From positions 1 to 7,949 of the forward strand of contig JAPKDK010000128.1 of NCBI GenBank assembly GCA_028872645.1: a stretch of DNA of 7,949 bases, read 5' to 3'. The notes below the pieces were generated by a model. That model saw only the letters and a program-made list of their open reading frames with translations. It did no database searches and was not told the DNA's origin. Of the stretch, positions 5,443 to 7,949 are shown in pieces; within the stretch, counting starts at the first letter, position 1; each line of letters begins with the position of its first letter. Source of the DNA: Verrucomicrobiota bacterium. GTDB lineage: Bacteria; Verrucomicrobiota; Verrucomicrobiia; Limisphaerales; UBA1100. A program made the position numbers and the translations under genes.

Positions 5443-6891
5443 ATGATTGCCAACGAACAAAAAGCCAGTTCCCGCACGAGCCAAGGGGTTCGTCAGATTC
5501 GATCGCGTCTTTCCAACACCCGCCTCGTCGAGAACCGCGGCCGCGTGACGCAGATGATCGGATTGGTCATTGAATCGCAGGGCCCGATGGCGGCGGTTGG
5601 CGAAATCTGCCGCATCGAGTCGCGCATCACCGGCAAAAATCTACTGGCCGAAGTGGTCGGCTTTCGCGATCGCAATCTGCTCCTGATGCCGCTTGGCGAT
5701 GCGCAGGGCATTTGCCCGGGCAGCGAAGTAGTCGCCACCGGGCATTCTCTCCGCGTGCCTGTGGGCGAGGTACTCTTGGGCCGGGTGATCGATGGCATGG
5801 GCCAGCCGCTCGATGATTTGGGTGATATCCCGCACCAGCCACTCGCCGAGCTGGATCTCCAAATACCGCACCCACTCAAGCGCCGCCGCATCGATCAACC
5901 TTTTGAAACCGGCATCAAAGCCATCGACACATTTACTCCGCTTGGCCGCGGCCAACGCCTCGGCATTTTCGCCGGCAGCGGCGTGGGTAAATCCACTTTG
6001 ATGGGGATGATGGCCAGCAAATCCGAGGCGGACGTGAACGTGATCGCCCTCATCGGTGAGCGGGGCAGGGAAGTCCGCGAATTTTTGGAACGCGATCTCG
6101 ATGAGGAAGGCCGTGCAAAATCTGTGGTCGTCGTCGCCACCTCCAATGAACCGGCACTTGCCCGCGTGAAGGGAACTTTTTTGGCAATGACCATCGCTGA
6201 ACATTTCCGAAGCCAAGGCAAAAACGTTTTATTGATGATGGATTCCATCACCCGTTTTGCGATGGCCCAGCGCGAGATTGGCCTCGCCATTGGCGAGCCC
6301 CCTAGTTCGCGTGGCTACACGCCTTCGGTTTTTTCGTTGTTGCCGCAACTGCTCGAACGCGCGGGCAACAACGAGCACGGCTCCATCACTGGCCTGTTTA
6401 ATGTATTGGTGGAAGGCGATGATATGAATGACCCCGTGGCCGACGCCGCGCGGTCCATACTCGACGGGCATCTCGTGCTCTCGCGCGAATTGGCCTCGCA
6501 AAATCATTATCCCGCCATTGACGTTTTAGAGAGCGTGAGCCGCCTCGCGCATGATCTGCTCTCACCCGAGGAACGCGCCCACATGGGCCACGCACGCGAA
6601 TGTATGGCGGTGTATCGCAAGAGCCAGGACCTTATTTCGATTGGCGCGTATCAGCCCGGCAGCAATCCGAAGATCGACGAAGCCATCAGCTTGCACGAGC
6701 CGCTGCGTGAATTTTTGCGGCAGGATACCACCGTGGGCAATGGCCGAGAGGAAAGCTGGCAGCAACTCATCCAAGCTCTGAGGCAAGCCGAGCTTGCGCC
6801 GGAAGGGCAATTTGCTCCGCAAATGCAACCGCAGGCCGGTTTCCCCGCGCCCGAACAACAACCCGGCGGGCAACCGCCAATGATGGCCTGA
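5443..6891 (+). CDS. fliI: Flagellum-specific export ATPase FliI
   Basis: FliI is the hexameric ATPase of flagellar type III export, related to the F1 beta subunit; it helps unfold and load substrates at the export gate. The protein has 482 aa, against 456 in Salmonella. The P-loop GSGVGKST is at 178-185. The conserved GERGREVREFL is at 205-215, including the likely catalytic Glu206. The Walker B strand NVLLMMDS (Asp267) runs into ITRFAMAQREIGLAIGEPPS (269-288), typical of FliI. PSVFSLLPQLLERAG (294-308) and GSITGLFNVLVEGDD (313-327) are also family-typical. The N-terminus (1-34) is basic and probably binds FliH. From about 450 to the end there is a Pro/Gln-rich tail not expected in FliI. The ATG follows fliH by 8 bp with no clear Shine-Dalgarno sequence; the stop is one base from the fliJ ATG. 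Confidence 0.97.
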   Translation: MIANEQKASSRTSQGVRQIRSRLSNTRLVENRGRVTQMIGLVIESQGPMAAVGEICRIESRITGKNLLAEVVGFRDRNLLLMPLGDAQGICPGSEVVATGHSLRVPVGEVLLGRVIDGMGQPLDDLGDIPHQPLAELDLQIPHPLKRRRIDQPFETGIKAIDTFTPLGRGQRLGIFAGSGVGKSTLMGMMASKSEADVNVIALIGERGREVREFLERDLDEEGRAKSVVVVATSNEPALARVKGTFLAMTIAEHFRSQGKNVLLMMDSITRFAMAQREIGLAIGEPPSSRGYTPSVFSLLPQLLERAGNNEHGSITGLFNVLVEGDDMNDPVADAARSILDGHLVLSRELASQNHYPAIDVLESVSRLAHDLLSPEERAHMGHARECMAVYRKSQDLISIGAYQPGSNPKIDEAISLHEPLREFLRQDTTVGNGREESWQQLIQALRQAELAPEGQFAPQMQPQAGFPAPEQQPGGQPPMMA

Positions 6892-6892
6892 A

Positions 6893-7348
6893 ATGAAACC
6901 TTTTAAATTTTCACTCAAGACCGTGCTGGAGGTTCGTTCCAATGAGGAACAAGTAGCCAGCGATGTGTACGCCAGCGCCCGTGGCGAAGTGGAAGCGCTG
7001 CAATTGCACTGGCGCGCGCTGGGCGAAGCGGTAGATGCAAATTTAACCGCCTGTCGCAGCGCCTTCGACGGCCAGGCGCAGAGCGGCGATTTGGCCCAAT
7101 TGCAGGGATCGCTGCGTTCGTTGCGTGCGCAGTTGGCGGAGTTGGAACCGGAACTGCTACGCTTGCAGGGTGTGATGGATGAAAAATGGCAGTTGCTGCT
7201 CGAAGCCCGTCAACGCCGCGAGGCACTCGAAAAGATGCGTGACAAAAAACAAACGCTGCACCAACGCGAAGTTCGCCGCACAGAACAGAATGCCATCGAT
7301 GAAATGGTGCTGCTACGCGAAGCCAGCGGAATGGCCACGAAAATTTAA
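6893..7348 (+). CDS. fliJ: Flagellar export chaperone/stalk protein FliJ
   Basis: FliJ is a small antiparallel coiled-coil protein that acts as the central stalk of the FliI hexamer and engages the export gate protein FlhA. The protein has 151 aa (Salmonella FliJ 147). It starts with the family signature FKFSLKTVLEVRSNEE (residues 4-19). Almost the whole chain is predicted helix rich in Glu, Gln, Arg and Leu, in two long arms (about 15-58 and 66-140). The last part, EKMRDKKQTLHQREVRRTEQ followed by NAIDEM, matches the usual FliJ ending. The sequence family is weakly conserved, so the call rests on length, coiled-coil nature, N-terminal motif and position. The fliI stop and this ATG are separated by a single base (TGAAATG), so translation is probably coupled to fliI. 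Confidence 0.9.
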   Translation: MKPFKFSLKTVLEVRSNEEQVASDVYASARGEVEALQLHWRALGEAVDANLTACRSAFDGQAQSGDLAQLQGSLRSLRAQLAELEPELLRLQGVMDEKWQLLLEARQRREALEKMRDKKQTLHQREVRRTEQNAIDEMVLLREASGMATKI

Positions 7349-7360
7349 TGGGGGAATGAT

Positions 7361-7949
7361 ATGAAAAAGATTTTAAAATCACGATGGTTTGTCGCTCTGT
7401 TGGGAGGCATTTTGTTTATCGCCACGTTAGTTGGATTGACGTTGAAATCGAAAGACATGTTGTTGCAGTCGGCGGTCGAGCAGTCCGACAAGGTCAAGCA
7501 GGCGGCGGCGGAGAAGAAAGAGGTGGAGATTGCGAAAGAAGCCGAAAAGCCCAAGACCATGGTGGATACCGCAAAAACAGAAGAATCCGAGGAACATAAG
7601 ACAAAGCAGCCGGAAGATGACCGCACCATCGAGCGGCGATTCGGGGATCTCAATCGCATCACCGCGGCGGGTGACTTGGAAATTACCGACCCGGGTTTAC
7701 GTGACCTCATCCAGCGACTCCAAGCCCGCGGGAAATACCTGAAACAACGCGAGGCTGAACTTGAAGAGTTGAACAGTCACATCAGCGAACAACTCAAGGA
7801 ACTACATTTTCATACCAACCACATCACCACAACCCGCGCGCACTTGGACAAATTGTTTGAGGGCAAAGTGATTCAGATTCAGCAGAATGAAACCAACAAG
7901 CTGATGCGGTTGGCGGGCATTTATGAGAATATTATGAATCAAGGGGATG
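7361..7949 (+). CDS. MotE/YlxF-like membrane-anchored coiled-coil protein (partial, 3' end outside window)
   Basis: The frame is open from ATG 7361 to the window edge: 196 codons, no stop. Residues 1-8 are basic and 9-28 form one transmembrane helix or uncleaved signal anchor (WFVALLGGILFIATLVGL). A charged Lys/Glu-rich linker follows (40-88), then a predicted coiled coil from about 114 to 180. The last visible part, NKLMRLAGIYENIMNQGD, resembles the start of the MgtE-N-like domain of MotE/YlxF proteins, whose typical form is LAKIYESM followed by AA-IL. Genes of this type often sit right after fliJ and act in motor or stator assembly (MotE is a MotC chaperone in Rhizobium; FlbB in spirochaetes is a related motor collar protein). 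A G-run at 7350-7354 lies six bases before the ATG and may be its ribosome-binding site. The exact role is inferred because the domain is incomplete. Confidence 0.75.
   Translation, partial: MKKILKSRWFVALLGGILFIATLVGLTLKSKDMLLQSAVEQSDKVKQAAAEKKEVEIAKEAEKPKTMVDTAKTEESEEHKTKQPEDDRTIERRFGDLNRITAAGDLEITDPGLRDLIQRLQARGKYLKQREAELEELNSHISEQLKELHFHTNHITTTRAHLDKLFEGKVIQIQQNETNKLMRLAGIYENIMNQGD

Noticed and set aside
1..7949. Search for tRNA/rRNA genes, CRISPR arrays, insertion sequences and intrinsic terminators
   Set aside because: None is visible by eye; gene spacing is tight and no GC-rich hairpin followed by a T-run was found.

Overview
The window is the head of a flagellar basal-body and export-apparatus operon. 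Eight canonical genes lie on the + strand in the common order flgB, flgC, fliE, fliF, fliG, fliH, fliI, fliJ. They are followed by the first 196 codons of a membrane-anchored coiled-coil protein of the MotE/YlxF (MgtE-N-like) kind, cut by the right edge. All intergenic gaps are 1-36 bp and I see no internal terminator, so one long transcript is likely. The products would build the proximal rod (FlgB, FlgC, FliE), the MS ring (FliF), the rotor/switch (FliG), and the soluble export ATPase complex (FliH, FliI, FliJ).

The left end holds a divergent, minus-strand gene cut by the left edge. Its 100 visible codons encode a predicted secreted protein that I do not recognise. Between it and flgB is an AT-rich control region of 293 bp. 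It carries two divergent, well-spaced sigma-54 (-24/-12) promoters: TGGCACGGGGCTTGCT reading towards flgB, and TGGCCCGAAATTTGCT reading towards the secreted protein. Both have the same TTGCTGCAC word at their -12 ends. Inverted and tandem short repeats between them are candidate activator sites, and a weaker sigma-70-like promoter also points at flgB. This layout suggests RpoN control by an enhancer-binding regulator, and it ties the unknown secreted protein to the flagellar regulon.

The points most worth checking are these. (1) The flgB sigma-54 promoter places its transcription start at, or one base before, the flgB ATG, which predicts a leaderless mRNA or a second promoter. (2) FliG departs from the usual residues at its FliM-binding EHPQR motif (EDPQ plus Lys) and at two of the charged positions that face the stator. 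(3) FliF has an extended Ala/Gly-rich and acidic cytoplasmic linker. (4) FliI has a Pro/Gln-rich C-terminal tail. (5) Most genes start without a visible Shine-Dalgarno sequence.

Organism: a flagellated bacterium, probably Gram-negative, moderately GC-rich in coding regions, with RpoN-dependent flagellar transcription. The weak Shine-Dalgarno use and divergent FliG would be compatible with the Planctomycetes-Verrucomicrobia group or another non-proteobacterial lineage, but this is a low-confidence guess from sequence style alone. Apart from the control region and the unknown secreted protein, this is a conventional flagellar locus. I do not see evidence for a wholly new system.
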